A DNA stretch of 25,946 nucleotides, taken from NCBI GenBank assembly GCA_002411015.1, contig DHPY01000080.1, forward strand, positions 1 through 25,946. The letters run 5' to 3'. This document shows, one piece after another, positions 16,238 through 24,836 of the stretch (positions within the stretch are counted from its first letter, which is position 1; each line of letters begins with the position of its first letter). A program made the translations under genes and the position numbers. The notes under the pieces were generated by a model that was not told where the DNA came from, did no database searches, and saw nothing but the letters and a program-made list of their open reading frames with translations. This DNA is from Armatimonadetes bacterium UBA5352 (GTDB lineage Bacteria > Armatimonadota > Zipacnadia > Zipacnadales > UBA5352).

Positions 16238-17404
16238 TCAGAAGCGCTTCTTGCCGCCACGGGCGGCCCGGCCTTCCGTCTCCTTCTTCCGGCGCTCTCG
16301 CCGCTTGCGTCGCTTCTCTTCCTGCGCGGCAAGCTCAGCCTCACGTATTGTCTGGCGAGCGCTCGGGCGGAGCGCGGGCTCTTCTTCAAGCGTTTCAGAC
16401 TCGACGGCCGGGCCAACCGCAGTGGCGGCCGCCGGTCGCGCACGCCGCGCGGGCGCCTCGTCGCGCACTCGCCCTGCCCGGCGTTCGGAGATGTTGTGCC
16501 ACACGACAACCAGCGGCGCTGCATTGAAGACAGACGAGTAGGCGCCGGCCGCGATACCGATGATCAGTGAGAGCGAGAAGCCCTGGATCGTTGAGCCTCC
16601 GAGGAAGTAGAGCGCGCTCAACGTGAAGATGGCCGTCAGACCGGTGTTGATCGATCGCGCCATCGTCTGCAGCAAGCTGGCGTTCGCGATGGCGCCGAGC
16701 GGCGCTCGCCGGTGGATCGACCGGTTCTCACGGATCCGGTCGAAGATGACCACGGTATCGTTGATGGAGTAACCCAGGATCGTCAGGATGGCCGCAACGA
16801 ACCAGCTATCGAGCTCGATCTGCAGGATCGCCATGATCCCGACCAACACGAACATGTCGTGCAGCAGCGAGAGGATGGAGACGACGGCGAACCGGAACTC
16901 GTAGCGGACCGTGATGTAGATGAGGATCAGCAATGAACCGAGCGCCAGTGCCTGGAGGGCCGATCGGGTGAGCATCTGGCCAATGACAGGACCAACGGTC
17001 TGGCGGCCGAGGCTCTCAAGCTTCCCGCCACGCTCACCGAACATCTCGGTCAGCTTGGCTGAGATCGCCTGATCCTGGGATCGCGCCTCAGTATCGTTCT
17101 CAACCTGAGGGGTGCGGATGTAGATCTGGTCGTTGTCGGCGACCTGGATCTGGCTCTTGCCCAGGCCCATCTCAGTCAGCATCTCGCGCGTCTGGCGCAC
17201 AACCTCAATATCCTCACCGGGCTCGGAGGCGATGGGGTTCTCGAACTGGTACTGCAGCAGGCTTCCGCCCGTGAAGTCGATGCCCCAGTTCAGGCCCCTG
17301 AAGACTACGAATCCCATCCCGACCAGGATCATCAGGATCGAGAGGCTGAGCCACAGCCAGGTATACTTGATGATATTCCAGTTCTGTCGGCTGAAAAAAT
17401 CCAC
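16238..17404 (-). CDS. secF: Protein translocase subunit SecF
   Basis: 388 aa, longer than the usual 300-325. The start has AAGGAGGA upstream. TM1 is at about 15-37, then the periplasmic domain begins with GIDFTGGSLLQ (41-51). TM2-6 run from about 146 to 302 and include GYSINDTVVIFDRIREN (211-227), the SecF signature. SecF works with SecD to use the proton motive force for late steps of protein export. Residues 303-388 are an unusual charged C-terminal tail, Ala/Pro/Glu-rich and then strongly basic (363-388), predicted cytoplasmic. Confidence 0.96.
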   Translation of the reverse strand: MDFFSRQNWNIIKYTWLWLSLSILMILVGMGFVVFRGLNWGIDFTGGSLLQYQFENPIASEPGEDIEVVRQTREMLTEMGLGKSQIQVADNDQIYIRTPQVENDTEARSQDQAISAKLTEMFGERGGKLESLGRQTVGPVIGQMLTRSALQALALGSLLILIYITVRYEFRFAVVSILSLLHDMFVLVGIMAILQIELDSWFVAAILTILGYSINDTVVIFDRIRENRSIHRRAPLGAIANASLLQTMARSINTGLTAIFTLSALYFLGGSTIQGFSLSLIIGIAAGAYSSVFNAAPLVVVWHNISERRAGRVRDEAPARRARPAAATAVGPAVESETLEEEPALRPSARQTIREAELAAQEEKRRKRRERRKKETEGRAARGGKKRF

Positions 17405-17417
17405 CAGTCGTCCTCCT

Positions 17418-17523
17418 TGTGTATCACGAGCCTCCGGTGAGTCCGCTGAGCTATCCCGTTTGGGGCCGCCTGTGTATCACGAGCCTCCGGTGAGTCCGCT
17501 GAGATACCCCGTTTGGGGCCGCC
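17418..17523. repeat. Two tandem 53-bp direct repeats between secD and secF
   Basis: Unit 1 is 17418-17470 and unit 2 is 17471-17523. They differ at only two positions, within CTATCCCG versus ATACCCCG. Each carries a CCCC-AAAC-GGGG mini-hairpin when read on the minus (coding) strand. The repeats fill almost the whole secD-secF gap, ending just before the secF ribosome binding site. They are not explained by any coding sequence. Confidence 0.9.
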
Positions 17524-17525
17524 TG

Positions 17526-19505
17526 CTATGCAGGCTCCGTTTCGGTACTCTCGGGTCGCTCAGGGACTCCATAGAGCGAGCGCTTCTGGGCCCAGCGTGC
17601 CTCGATGATCATTGTCAGCAGCCACCGCGTAACCGTGACGGCGGTGAAGAGTGAGCAGACTACGCCGATGGCGAGCATGGCGGCGAAGCCCTGGATGAGG
17701 CTGGTGCCGAGCCAGTAGAGGACGGCGGCCGCGATGAGCGTCGTCACGTTGGCATCGAGGATGGCCGTCCATGCGCGGTCGAAGCCCGCTGCCACTGCGG
17801 ATCGCAGCGATCGGCGCGCGTGAAGCTCCTCTTTCAGACGCTCAAAGATGATGACGTTCGCATCCACCGCAGTGCCCAGCGTCAGGATGATACCGGCAAT
17901 TCCGGGCAGCGTCAGGGTCACTTTGAAGTAGACCGTGACCGCGATGGTGAGCGAGAGATAGAGCAGCAGCGCCAGGCACGCGAGGGCGCCCGGGAGGCGG
18001 TAGTAGAGGATCATGAACAGCATGACCGCGCCCAGGCCGATGAAGGCAGCGTTCAGGCTGCTCGTGATCGAATCGCGCCCCAGCGTGGCCGAGACGGTCC
18101 GGTTCTCCACGATCTCCAGCGGAACCGGCAGCGCGCCCGCGTTGAGCAGGAGCTTGAGGTCGCTGGCCTCTTCCGCCGTCATGTTGCCCTCAATGACACC
18201 TTTGCCGGGGATAGCGGAGCGGATAACCGGCGCCATCTTGCACTCGCGGTCCAGGACGATCGCCATGATCCGGTCCACGTTCCGCCGCGTGAACTCGTTG
18301 AAGTCGTCCTTCTTCTCGTTCTTCAGCTCAAACGCAACCACCCAGTCGCCTGTCTGCCCTGACTGGACGGTGGAGTTCGGAAGCAGATCGCGCCCGGTGA
18401 ACTCCGCGGAGGACTCCGCGCGAACGAGATCCCATGAGGCTGTCTGGCCCGTCTCCTTGTTCCTCCACTCGCTGTAGGTAATCATGTCCACCGGCTCATA
18501 CTTCTCGGGAACAAGCCGGAACTCGAGCATCGCGGTGCTCTTCAGGATGTCCAGCACACGCTCGGGCTCCCGCACGCCCGGCATCTGAACGATGATCCGG
18601 TCAGTGCCCTGCTTCTGGATCGTCGGCTCGGTGATCTCGCTCATGGAGACGATGCGCTCTTCGATGATGTGCTGCACAATCTCCGTGGTCCCAGCATCGA
18701 CAAACACCGTTGACATGTCGCCCTGCTCCGGGCGGACGCCGGCGTAATTCCGCTGCAGGAAGCTGTAGATCGCGGCCTGCTGCGCCTTCGCCTGTGCCGC
18801 GTCGGCGGGGCGTGTATGCACAACGAGAATAGTGCCGCCAAGAACCTCAACACCGGTCTCACGCGGCCGTGCGCCCGTCCGCGCCTCGAGAAGCGCGCGG
18901 ATCTCCGTCGCCAGTTGGTCCTGAGTGAATGGCGGCGTGTAGCCGGCCTGCGGGACCGCGCCTGCATCGGAGACCAGTGGCTGGTCGCCCTCGAGTGTGA
19001 AGTGCATCTCAGCATCCGGAAGCGCCCGCAGAACCACGTGCGCGCCGCCCTGAAGGTCCAGGCCGAGTTGCACCTGCGGGATCGGCGTGTAGATGGCGAG
19101 CGGCCCGAAGTTGGCCACGGGCTTTTGGCCCTCGCCCTCACCTGGAAGGTCGGTCGGCTGGAGGGAGGAGAACTGCTTGCGGAGCGCGGCTGTTACGCGC
19201 GCCTGGTCCGCATCGGCCTCCTCCTGCGTCACCGCGGGCGTCTCCACGCTGAACAGCTCCTCAGACCTGATGAGCACCGTCGGCTCTGTGATCCCTGCTT
19301 TGGCGAGAGTGCCCAGTATCTCATCACGGACAGTCTCGATCTCACCCGGAGTCTCGTAGAGGGGCTCGCTGACTTCGTAGGCGAAGGTGCTGTCTACGCG
19401 AAAGCCGCCCTCCCGCTCCCAGCGGATGGGTTGGAAACCAATGAGGAAGGCGACGATGAAGATGCCGACGATAGTCGGTATCCAGACCTTGGGGCGTGGC
19501 TGCAT
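17526..19505 (-). CDS. secD: Protein translocase subunit SecD
   Basis: 659 aa from ATG 19505; GGAGAG lies 9 bases upstream, which favours this start over a longer frame reaching 19544. TM1 is at about residues 7-28. The periplasmic region carries VQLGLDLQGGAHVVL (start of P1), then the head domain and MSEITEPTIQKQGTDRIIVQMPG. The C-terminal membrane half contains GTAVDANVIIFERLKEELH, the SecD signature. SecD with SecF pulls exported proteins across the inner membrane. It is the first gene after a near-consensus promoter. Confidence 0.97.
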   Translation of the reverse strand: MQPRPKVWIPTIVGIFIVAFLIGFQPIRWEREGGFRVDSTFAYEVSEPLYETPGEIETVRDEILGTLAKAGITEPTVLIRSEELFSVETPAVTQEEADADQARVTAALRKQFSSLQPTDLPGEGEGQKPVANFGPLAIYTPIPQVQLGLDLQGGAHVVLRALPDAEMHFTLEGDQPLVSDAGAVPQAGYTPPFTQDQLATEIRALLEARTGARPRETGVEVLGGTILVVHTRPADAAQAKAQQAAIYSFLQRNYAGVRPEQGDMSTVFVDAGTTEIVQHIIEERIVSMSEITEPTIQKQGTDRIIVQMPGVREPERVLDILKSTAMLEFRLVPEKYEPVDMITYSEWRNKETGQTASWDLVRAESSAEFTGRDLLPNSTVQSGQTGDWVVAFELKNEKKDDFNEFTRRNVDRIMAIVLDRECKMAPVIRSAIPGKGVIEGNMTAEEASDLKLLLNAGALPVPLEIVENRTVSATLGRDSITSSLNAAFIGLGAVMLFMILYYRLPGALACLALLLYLSLTIAVTVYFKVTLTLPGIAGIILTLGTAVDANVIIFERLKEELHARRSLRSAVAAGFDRAWTAILDANVTTLIAAAVLYWLGTSLIQGFAAMLAIGVVCSLFTAVTVTRWLLTMIIEARWAQKRSLYGVPERPESTETEPA

Positions 19506-19591
19506 GCTGATTTGCTCTCCTTCGTACAGGGCGCGCCGGCGCAAGCAGGGAAATCTGACGGGGCCGTAGCCAGGCGAAAAATGTACGCGGA

Positions 19592-19620
19592 AGTATAGGC
19601 GAAGCTATCCGCCATGTCAA
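19592..19620 (-). promoter_or_regulatory. Strong sigma-70-type promoter for secD
   Basis: On the minus strand a perfect TTGACA (19620-19615) is followed after exactly 17 bases by TATACT (19597-19592). Transcription would start near 19585, giving a leader of about 80 bases before the secD ATG. It could drive secD, secF and, without a visible terminator between them, the downstream lrp-aminotransferase-lnt genes. Confidence 0.88.
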
Positions 19621-19654
19621 TGCGCTCAGAGACGGGCCTTTGAGCCGCCCCGTG

Positions 19655-19690
19655 CAGGAAAAAGAGGGCCGAGGCGCATCCTCGGCCCTC
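19655..19690 (-). terminator. Terminator of the prepilin-like gene
   Basis: An 11-bp perfect stem (GAGGGCCGAGG 19664-19674 and CCTCGGCCCTC 19680-19690) with a 5-base loop is followed, on the minus strand, by TTTTTCC. It lies 23 bases after the prepilin-like gene stop and separates it from the secD promoter. Confidence 0.9.
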
Positions 19691-19713
19691 CTCGCGGCCT
19701 GCATCCCCGTCAC

Positions 19714-20412
19714 TTACGCCCCCGGCGTGAAATCCGACGGCTGGGCACTCTTGATCCACTTCACGTGTGAGTCGACGTACGCGGCGTTCACACCTTCGTT
19801 GTGCCGCCGCATATCCCTCAGGATGGTGCTGTTCACGTAGTCGGCATTCGGATCGCCGTTGATCCACGCCGCCATGTGCTGAGCGGGTGTCACGCTATCG
19901 CGCGGCGTGTTCGGCCAGGAGTTGAACATCCCCGTCATCCACGTGCTGCGGTTGGCCTCCGGGAAAAACCAGCCGTCGAACATCATGATGGTCGCGCTCG
20001 GGGTGCGGATGTCCGAGTCGCTTTCTGCCGCCAGGAAGTGGTGGGCATAGTAGTAGGAGCTGAACGGGCCGGTTGTGGCGTAGGGCGGCGTCCAGCCAAC
20101 GTCCGTCGAGGTCGGCTCGCTCGGGCACTGGTAGATGTTGTTGTCGTAGACGTAGCTGTAGATAGCGTGTATCCACCTGATGCCACGGTTGTTTTGTGTG
20201 AGATACCAGTCCATCGGCATCATGCCATCGTAGTCCGATCGGTACATCGCGAAGGCAGTCGCGATCTGTTTCACGTTGTTCTGGCACGAGCTGATCCGTG
20301 CCTTCTCCCGCGCCCGTGCGAAGACCGGGAACAGGATTGCTGCCAGGATCGCAATGATTGCGATCACCACCAGCAGTTCTATGAGTGTGAAGCCTCGTGT
20401 TCGGCGCGTCAC
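19714..20412 (-). CDS. Type IV pilin-like secreted protein (DUF1559/H-X9-DG type)
   Basis: 232 aa; GTG start with GGAGGG upstream. The prepilin peptidase site is RTRG/FTLIE: cleavage after G7, methylated F8, with the conserved Glu at +5 (E12), then a single long hydrophobic helix. FARAREKARISSCQNNVKQIA follows, typical of the prepilin-like proteins abundant in Armatimonadota and Planctomycetota. The C-terminus RHNEGVNAAYVDSHVKWI corresponds to the H-x9-DG block, with DG changed to DS. It has its own promoter and terminator. Likely a pseudopilin or surface minor pilin; its ligand is unknown. The core between the helix and the C-terminal block is rich in Tyr and Trp. Confidence 0.9.
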   Translation of the reverse strand: MTRRTRGFTLIELLVVIAIIAILAAILFPVFARAREKARISSCQNNVKQIATAFAMYRSDYDGMMPMDWYLTQNNRGIRWIHAIYSYVYDNNIYQCPSEPTSTDVGWTPPYATTGPFSSYYYAHHFLAAESDSDIRTPSATIMMFDGWFFPEANRSTWMTGMFNSWPNTPRDSVTPAQHMAAWINGDPNADYVNSTILRDMRRHNEGVNAAYVDSHVKWIKSAQPSDFTPGA

Positions 20413-20534
20413 CGCGGATCACCCTCCTGATCGACGGCCGCCTGGCGGCCACTCTAACCCTGAGTCACAGGGATGATGCCGGTTACCGGGAAGAGGCGAT
20501 GGCTCCGTGCGGATGCGGAACCGCGGCCGCCGTG

Positions 20535-20564
20535 ATTATAGGAGTCACTCCCTCCGCAAGTCAA
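20535..20564 (-). promoter_or_regulatory. Promoter of the prepilin-like gene
   Basis: On the minus strand TTGACT (20564-20559) and a perfect TATAAT (20540-20535) are 18 bases apart. The transcript would begin near 20528, leaving a leader of about 115 bases. That leader holds a small GC hairpin (GGCCGC-ctg-GCGGCC, 20436-20450) just upstream of the ribosome binding site, which might affect translation. Confidence 0.85.
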
Positions 20565-20586
20565 GCTCGCCCGATTCTGTCACCAT

Positions 20587-21756
20587 TCATTCATGCTTCG
20601 CCAGCAGCAGGTAGTCAAGGTTCAGGTGTGTCGTGAGTACGCCCGTCATCCGCACGGTGTGCTCCCCGGCATCAAGCTGCAGCGGGGCGGCCCCGCCCTC
20701 GTTCCCGGTCACGCGCACGATCCACCACTCACCCTCCGCATGCCCCCAGCCACCCGTGCCAGGCAGCTGAACAAGCTCCAGTCCCTCCGGCACCTTGCCG
20801 TCAACCTCAACAACGCGCCACGCGCCAACGTCGCCCTGGGAGACACGCAGATACAGATCCCACAGGCCCGACTCGGGCACCCTGACCTTCCACCCCAGCG
20901 TGCTGCCATCACCTATGAAGGTGAAGACGCAGGCGTCGCCGCTGGTGCCAAGATGGGAGCCCGGCTCCACCCGCGGCGGCGTACCCGTCGCGTTCGTGAA
21001 TGCCTCCGCCTCCACCAGCACGCCCTCGGGCGCGGCGTCATCGGCTATGCGCACCACTTCGGTCGCAGGCTTCACCTCAGGGAAGACGATCCGCGCGATC
21101 GGGCTCTCATTCAGCCCCTCGGCACTCACCTGCAGTGACAGACGCGGCGAGGCCGCAATCGGCATTGCCGCACGCCCCTCGAGGCCGCCGGTGGTCCGCC
21201 GCCATCTGCGCACGGCGTCATCGCCAACCGTGAGTGAGACTGCGCTCGGATCAAGCTGCTGCGCCAGCTCGACGCGCGGTGTCACGAAGCCCGGCCCAAC
21301 CTCCGGCGCCTCGCCCGAAGCCTGCATGCCCTCAAGGTCGAAGCGCGCCCGCAGGCTGCCGACCCTGCGATCACCGAGGAAGATCGGAATGTCCGCGCCC
21401 TCCGGCGGCAGACAGGCCTCACCCGCCCAGCCGAGGTGCAGGCGGCCGCTGCCGTAGGGCACACGCACGACCGCCAGCCCATCCTCCCAGCCGAGTTGGT
21501 CGGCCGGAATGCTCTCGCGTCCGAGGAATCCCCACCGCACCTTCTCCGGCAGTCGCACTCGGAGCGCGAAGTCCTCCGCCGCGCCCCCCGCGGGCTGCTC
21601 GACCGTGTAGGTGACGACCGCGCGGTCGGCGAGGTAGCGCACCCCGAATGCGCCTGGCGCCGACGAACTCAGAAGCGGGGGCTGAGCTGCGATCGGCGCA
21701 GCGAGGACGGCCAACAGGATCACGAGCGAGACTGTGCCTGTCTGGTGAACTCTCAT
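20587..21756 (-). CDS. Secreted protein with C-terminal CBM-like module, function unknown
   Basis: 389 aa from ATG 21756, with GGAGG 8 bases upstream. Residues 1-24 are a signal peptide ending in APIAAQ. The N-terminal 200 residues are strand-rich, with no motif I recognise. Residues 245-389 look like a beta-sandwich carbohydrate-binding module (CBM6/35-like): VEAEAFTNATG, GWKVRVPESGLWDLYLRVS, then a terminal LDAGEHTVRMTG and LNLDYLLL strand. It may bind glycans or serve as a cell-surface or extracellular accessory protein. A decayed LamG-type gene lies 60 bases upstream on the same strand. The CBM assignment is by pattern and moderate. Confidence 0.7.
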   Translation of the reverse strand: MRVHQTGTVSLVILLAVLAAPIAAQPPLLSSSAPGAFGVRYLADRAVVTYTVEQPAGGAAEDFALRVRLPEKVRWGFLGRESIPADQLGWEDGLAVVRVPYGSGRLHLGWAGEACLPPEGADIPIFLGDRRVGSLRARFDLEGMQASGEAPEVGPGFVTPRVELAQQLDPSAVSLTVGDDAVRRWRRTTGGLEGRAAMPIAASPRLSLQVSAEGLNESPIARIVFPEVKPATEVVRIADDAAPEGVLVEAEAFTNATGTPPRVEPGSHLGTSGDACVFTFIGDGSTLGWKVRVPESGLWDLYLRVSQGDVGAWRVVEVDGKVPEGLELVQLPGTGGWGHAEGEWWIVRVTGNEGGAAPLQLDAGEHTVRMTGVLTTHLNLDYLLLAKHE

Positions 21757-21816
21757 CTCACACACCTCCGGATGACGGACCGGCTGACATCTCTCGGCGG
21801 GAGACTTCGCGACGCA

Positions 21817-22180
21817 CTACCCCGCGCCCTCCCACCACCCGCTGACCTTTACGTTGCGGATCTCGCCGACGAAGCCCCGCGGCCGGCCATCAGCGGGCAG
21901 ATCGCCGAAGTACATGGGGATACCGGCAAGGGCGAGCGCCACCGGGTCTGGCGCAACCAGGCGATCATCCAGGAGCAGCTTCATCCCGCCCCGGGCCCCA
22001 CGCGACGGCTGCGGTGTGCCAGCCTGCGGGCTGAAGCGCGATGGGCGCCATCGGCTCAGATGCGATGTGACGCATGTCCGCCACCTCTTGATGACGCGGC
22101 TGCCCCTGCCTGCACCACTCGCGCGTGAGTGGCAAGTGTCGTTCCAGCGCCTTGATGGGGTTTGCGTGCAGAAGCACCAA
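21817..22180 (-). pseudogene. Frameshifted remnant of a LamG/concanavalin-like domain gene
   Basis: On the minus strand one frame encodes a LamG-like strand ending GWHTAAVAWGPGR. A second frame, joined if one G is removed from the G-rich run near 21985-21992, continues RMKLLLDDRLVAPDP, then GIPMYFGDLPADGRP and GFVGEIRNVKVSG, and ends at TAG 21819-21817. Together they give a coherent C-terminal half of a laminin-G/concanavalin-like beta sandwich, the type found in secreted polysaccharide-binding proteins. The 5' part upstream of about 22130 shows no clear signal peptide or domain start, so the gene looks both frameshifted and truncated. An assembly error at the G-run could produce the same frameshift. 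The 5' limit is approximate. Confidence 0.5.
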
Positions 22181-22191
22181 TGTGCTATAGT
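22162..22191 (+). promoter_or_regulatory. Probable extended -10 promoter for the CNNM operon
   Basis: TGC-TATAGT (22183-22191) matches the extended -10 form and shares the 10-mer GCTATAGTAT with the tRNA-Glu promoter. The -35 region is weak (TTGCGT at 22162-22167, 18-base spacing). A start near 22198 supports a translation start downstream of it, at 22243. Confidence 0.6.
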
Positions 22192-22242
22192 ATAGGCTGT
22201 CTTATCGCGGCTCAGCTTGGAGCCCTGGAGGAAAGGTCGGTT

Positions 22243-23553
22243 TTGGAATCTTCGTCAGCGCACGCCGGTGAAGCGGCGCTGCTCATCGGGCTTATAGCCC
22301 TTGCAGCCTTCTTTGCCGGCTCCGAAGTTGCATTCCTCAGTGTACCGCGTACATGGGTCAGGCAGCAGGCCGAGGCCGGTTCGAGGCTTGGAGCCCTCCT
22401 CATGGCCCTGCAGGAGCGTCGCTCGCTTGTGCTTGCGACGATGCTGGTCTGCATCACCGGCAGCTACTACTGGGCCGAGCACATCGCAGTCAACCTCGCA
22501 ATCGCCTACTGGGGCGCCACCCTCGGCCCCGGGTTGGCATCCGTAGCGGCCCTGATCCTGATGACCGTCATCGTGCTGATCTTCGCCGAAGCCACCCCGA
22601 TGCAGTACGCCCTGCGCAACACACGGAGAGTCTCCGTTGCCACCTCGCCCGTCATCACCGCCGCGACCATAGTGCTCTACCCGGCGGTCGCCATCCTCGG
22701 GCTGATCGTGCGCGGACTAATGTACCTCACCGGCCTTGGCGGCCACGGCATGCTCCCGACCGTCACGGAGGAGCAGCTCAAGGCGATGATCGAAGAGGGG
22801 CAGTCCCAGGGCGCGCTCGCCCGCGGAACCGGACGGATGCTGCATGGCGCCCTCGACTTCGGCGATCAGACCGCCGCACAGGTCATGACACCGCGCCCGG
22901 ACATGAAAGGCATGGAGGATACCGCCACCATCGGCGAGGCCCTGCTCTTCGCCATGGAGAGCAAGCATTCGCGCGTGCCGATCTACGCCGACGACAAGGA
23001 CCACATCACCGGCATCCTCTATGTTAAGGACGCCCTGCCCTACGTGCGCCTCGGTGAGCTGGACAAGCCGGTGCGCATCGTGGCGCGCCCTCCACACTTT
23101 GTCCCCGAGAGTCTTCCCGCCGACGAGGTCCTCCGGCAGATGCGCCTCGGCCGCCGCAGCATGTCCATCGTCTACGACGAATACGGTGGCACCGCGGGAC
23201 TCGTAACCGTGGAGGACCTGCTCGAGGAGATCGTGGGCGATATCCAGGACGAGTACGATGTCGAGCAGCCCGCCATCGTCAGGACCGACACCTGCCTGAT
23301 CTGCGATGCCACGATCGGCCTGCACGAACTCGACAACCTCGTGGGAGAGGCCCTGCCGACTGAGGAGTACGACAGCCTCGCGGGCGTGGTCCTCTCGCTC
23401 GCCGGACGGATCCCGCGTGAGGGCGAGAGCTTCAACTGGGGTTCGCTCACCCTCAAGGTTGAGAAGATGGATGGCCGCCGCATCTCCCGCGTCAGTATCA
23501 CCGAACGCGAACCCGAAGAGGGCACGAACGGTAACGGGAGCGCGCGGCCATGA
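22243..23553 (+). CDS. CNNM/CorC-type membrane protein (DUF21-CBS-CorC), paralog 1
   Basis: 436 aa from TTG 22243, chosen because AAAGG and GGAGG lie just upstream and because an earlier in-frame start would fall on the promoter. Residues 1-175 form the DUF21 membrane domain, starting ALLIGLIALAAFFAGSEVAF. Residues about 200-330 hold the CBS pair (VMTPRPDMKG, then SMSIVYDEYGGTAGLVTVED). The C-terminal CorC domain is about 345-425. Relatives transport or sense Mg2+/Co2+, or act in resistance. Two conserved DUF21 motifs are altered: the usual GNN reads CITG (residues 70-73) and GE..PK reads AEATPM (115-120), unlike the next gene. The stop overlaps the next start (ATGA). Confidence 0.88.
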   Translation: MESSSAHAGEAALLIGLIALAAFFAGSEVAFLSVPRTWVRQQAEAGSRLGALLMALQERRSLVLATMLVCITGSYYWAEHIAVNLAIAYWGATLGPGLASVAALILMTVIVLIFAEATPMQYALRNTRRVSVATSPVITAATIVLYPAVAILGLIVRGLMYLTGLGGHGMLPTVTEEQLKAMIEEGQSQGALARGTGRMLHGALDFGDQTAAQVMTPRPDMKGMEDTATIGEALLFAMESKHSRVPIYADDKDHITGILYVKDALPYVRLGELDKPVRIVARPPHFVPESLPADEVLRQMRLGRRSMSIVYDEYGGTAGLVTVEDLLEEIVGDIQDEYDVEQPAIVRTDTCLICDATIGLHELDNLVGEALPTEEYDSLAGVVLSLAGRIPREGESFNWGSLTLKVEKMDGRRISRVSITEREPEEGTNGNGSARP

Positions 23554-24836
23554 GCATCCTGATCGTCCTCATGATCGGCCTCATCGTGCTGAGCCTCATC
23601 GCGAGCTTCGCCCTCTCGCTCTCAGAGGCCTCTCTGCTCTCGGTCAGCCCGCACGAGATGCAGAAGGCCGCCCGAGCTGGCGACCGCCGGGCGCGCCTCG
23701 TGCTTGAGATCACCCATCGCGGTGACTACCTCCACGTCTTCGTCGTCTGCAACAACGCGCTCGTTCTCGTGATGTCCACACTCATGACCCTGATCGTGCG
23801 CCACTACTACCCGCAGGACAATGGCCTCGCCAGCAGCGCCGAGACTGCCGCCCATATCGGCATGATTGTCGCCATTCTGCTCTTCGGCGAGCTGTTCCCG
23901 AAGACCTACGGCTCCCTCCGCCCAGGTCCCTCCGCCCGCGTGATCTCCGGTCTCATGGCGACGCTGGTGGACATTCTCGCGCCGATGGTCCGGCTCATGC
24001 ACGCCATCAGCAACAGTGTCATCCGCGCCGGTGGCGCGCCCGCGACACCCTACAAGCACTTCGTCACTGCTGATGAAATCCGCGCCGCCGCGGACCTTGG
24101 TGAGGAAGAGGGCACCGTCGAGCCGGACGAGGGGGATATGCTCGACAGCGTCATTGACCTCGGCCAGCAGCGGGTCCGCGACATCATGACCCCTCGCGTG
24201 GATATTGTCGCACTGCCGGAGGAGGTGTCCGTTGAGGAGTTGCTCGAGGTCGCGGTGGAGTCAGGCTTCTCCCGCATCCCCGTCTACCGCGACAGCATCG
24301 ATCAGATCACCGGCATCGTCTACGTCAACGATACGCTGCTCAGCCTCGGGCGCGGCGAGACCGGGCTGAAGCTCTCCGAGGTCGCCCGGACACCGATCCT
24401 CGCGCCGGAGAGCAAGCCGCTCGACGAGATGCTGTGGGAGCTGCGCCAGCAGAAGGTGCACATCGCGATCGTCATCGACGAGTTCGGCGGCACAGAGGGC
24501 CTCGTGACGATCGAGGATATCCTCGAGGAGCTCGTCGGCGAGATCGAGGACGAGCACGACCTGCCGGAGGAGGAGATCCAGCTCTCCGGCGAGGGCGAGG
24601 CCGTGGTCCAGGGCAAAGCGCGCATCGAGGACATCAACGAGGAACTGGGCGTGGAGATCCCGACCGATCACCACGACACGATCAGCGGATTGCTCACCGG
24701 GATTGCAGGTCGCGTGCCGGAGGAGGGGGAAGTCTTCACAATCAGCGGCGCAACCATCATTGTAGTGGAGAGCAACGATCAGCACGTGGACCGTCTGCGG
24801 ATCATTGCGCCGGCCGAGCGGGAGGCTGAGCTGTAA
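23550..24836 (+). CDS. CNNM/CorC-type membrane protein (DUF21-CBS-CorC), paralog 2
   Basis: 428 aa, ATG inside the previous stop. DUF21 domain at 1-180, with the conserved CNN (67-69) and GELFPK (113-118) motifs intact. CBS pair at about 195-325 (IMTPRVDIVALPEEVSVEEL; HIAIVIDEFGGTEGLVTIED). CorC/HlyC C-terminal domain at about 340-425 (FTISGATIIVVESND). Likely a homodimeric or, with paralog 1, heterodimeric inner-membrane Mg2+/cation transporter or exporter gated by nucleotide at the CBS module. The TAA overlaps the next ATG by one base. Confidence 0.92.
   Translation: MSILIVLMIGLIVLSLIASFALSLSEASLLSVSPHEMQKAARAGDRRARLVLEITHRGDYLHVFVVCNNALVLVMSTLMTLIVRHYYPQDNGLASSAETAAHIGMIVAILLFGELFPKTYGSLRPGPSARVISGLMATLVDILAPMVRLMHAISNSVIRAGGAPATPYKHFVTADEIRAAADLGEEEGTVEPDEGDMLDSVIDLGQQRVRDIMTPRVDIVALPEEVSVEELLEVAVESGFSRIPVYRDSIDQITGIVYVNDTLLSLGRGETGLKLSEVARTPILAPESKPLDEMLWELRQQKVHIAIVIDEFGGTEGLVTIEDILEELVGEIEDEHDLPEEEIQLSGEGEAVVQGKARIEDINEELGVEIPTDHHDTISGLLTGIAGRVPEEGEVFTISGATIIVVESNDQHVDRLRIIAPAEREAEL

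Noticed and set aside
17418..17523. CRISPR-like repeats
   Set aside because: Only two units, directly adjacent with no spacer, and no cas genes nearby; this is a simple tandem duplication.
22191..22196. Minus-strand -10 box (TATACT) that might drive the LamG remnant
   Set aside because: No -35-like hexamer lies at suitable spacing; the box overlaps the near-palindromic + strand promoter and is likely a by-product of it.
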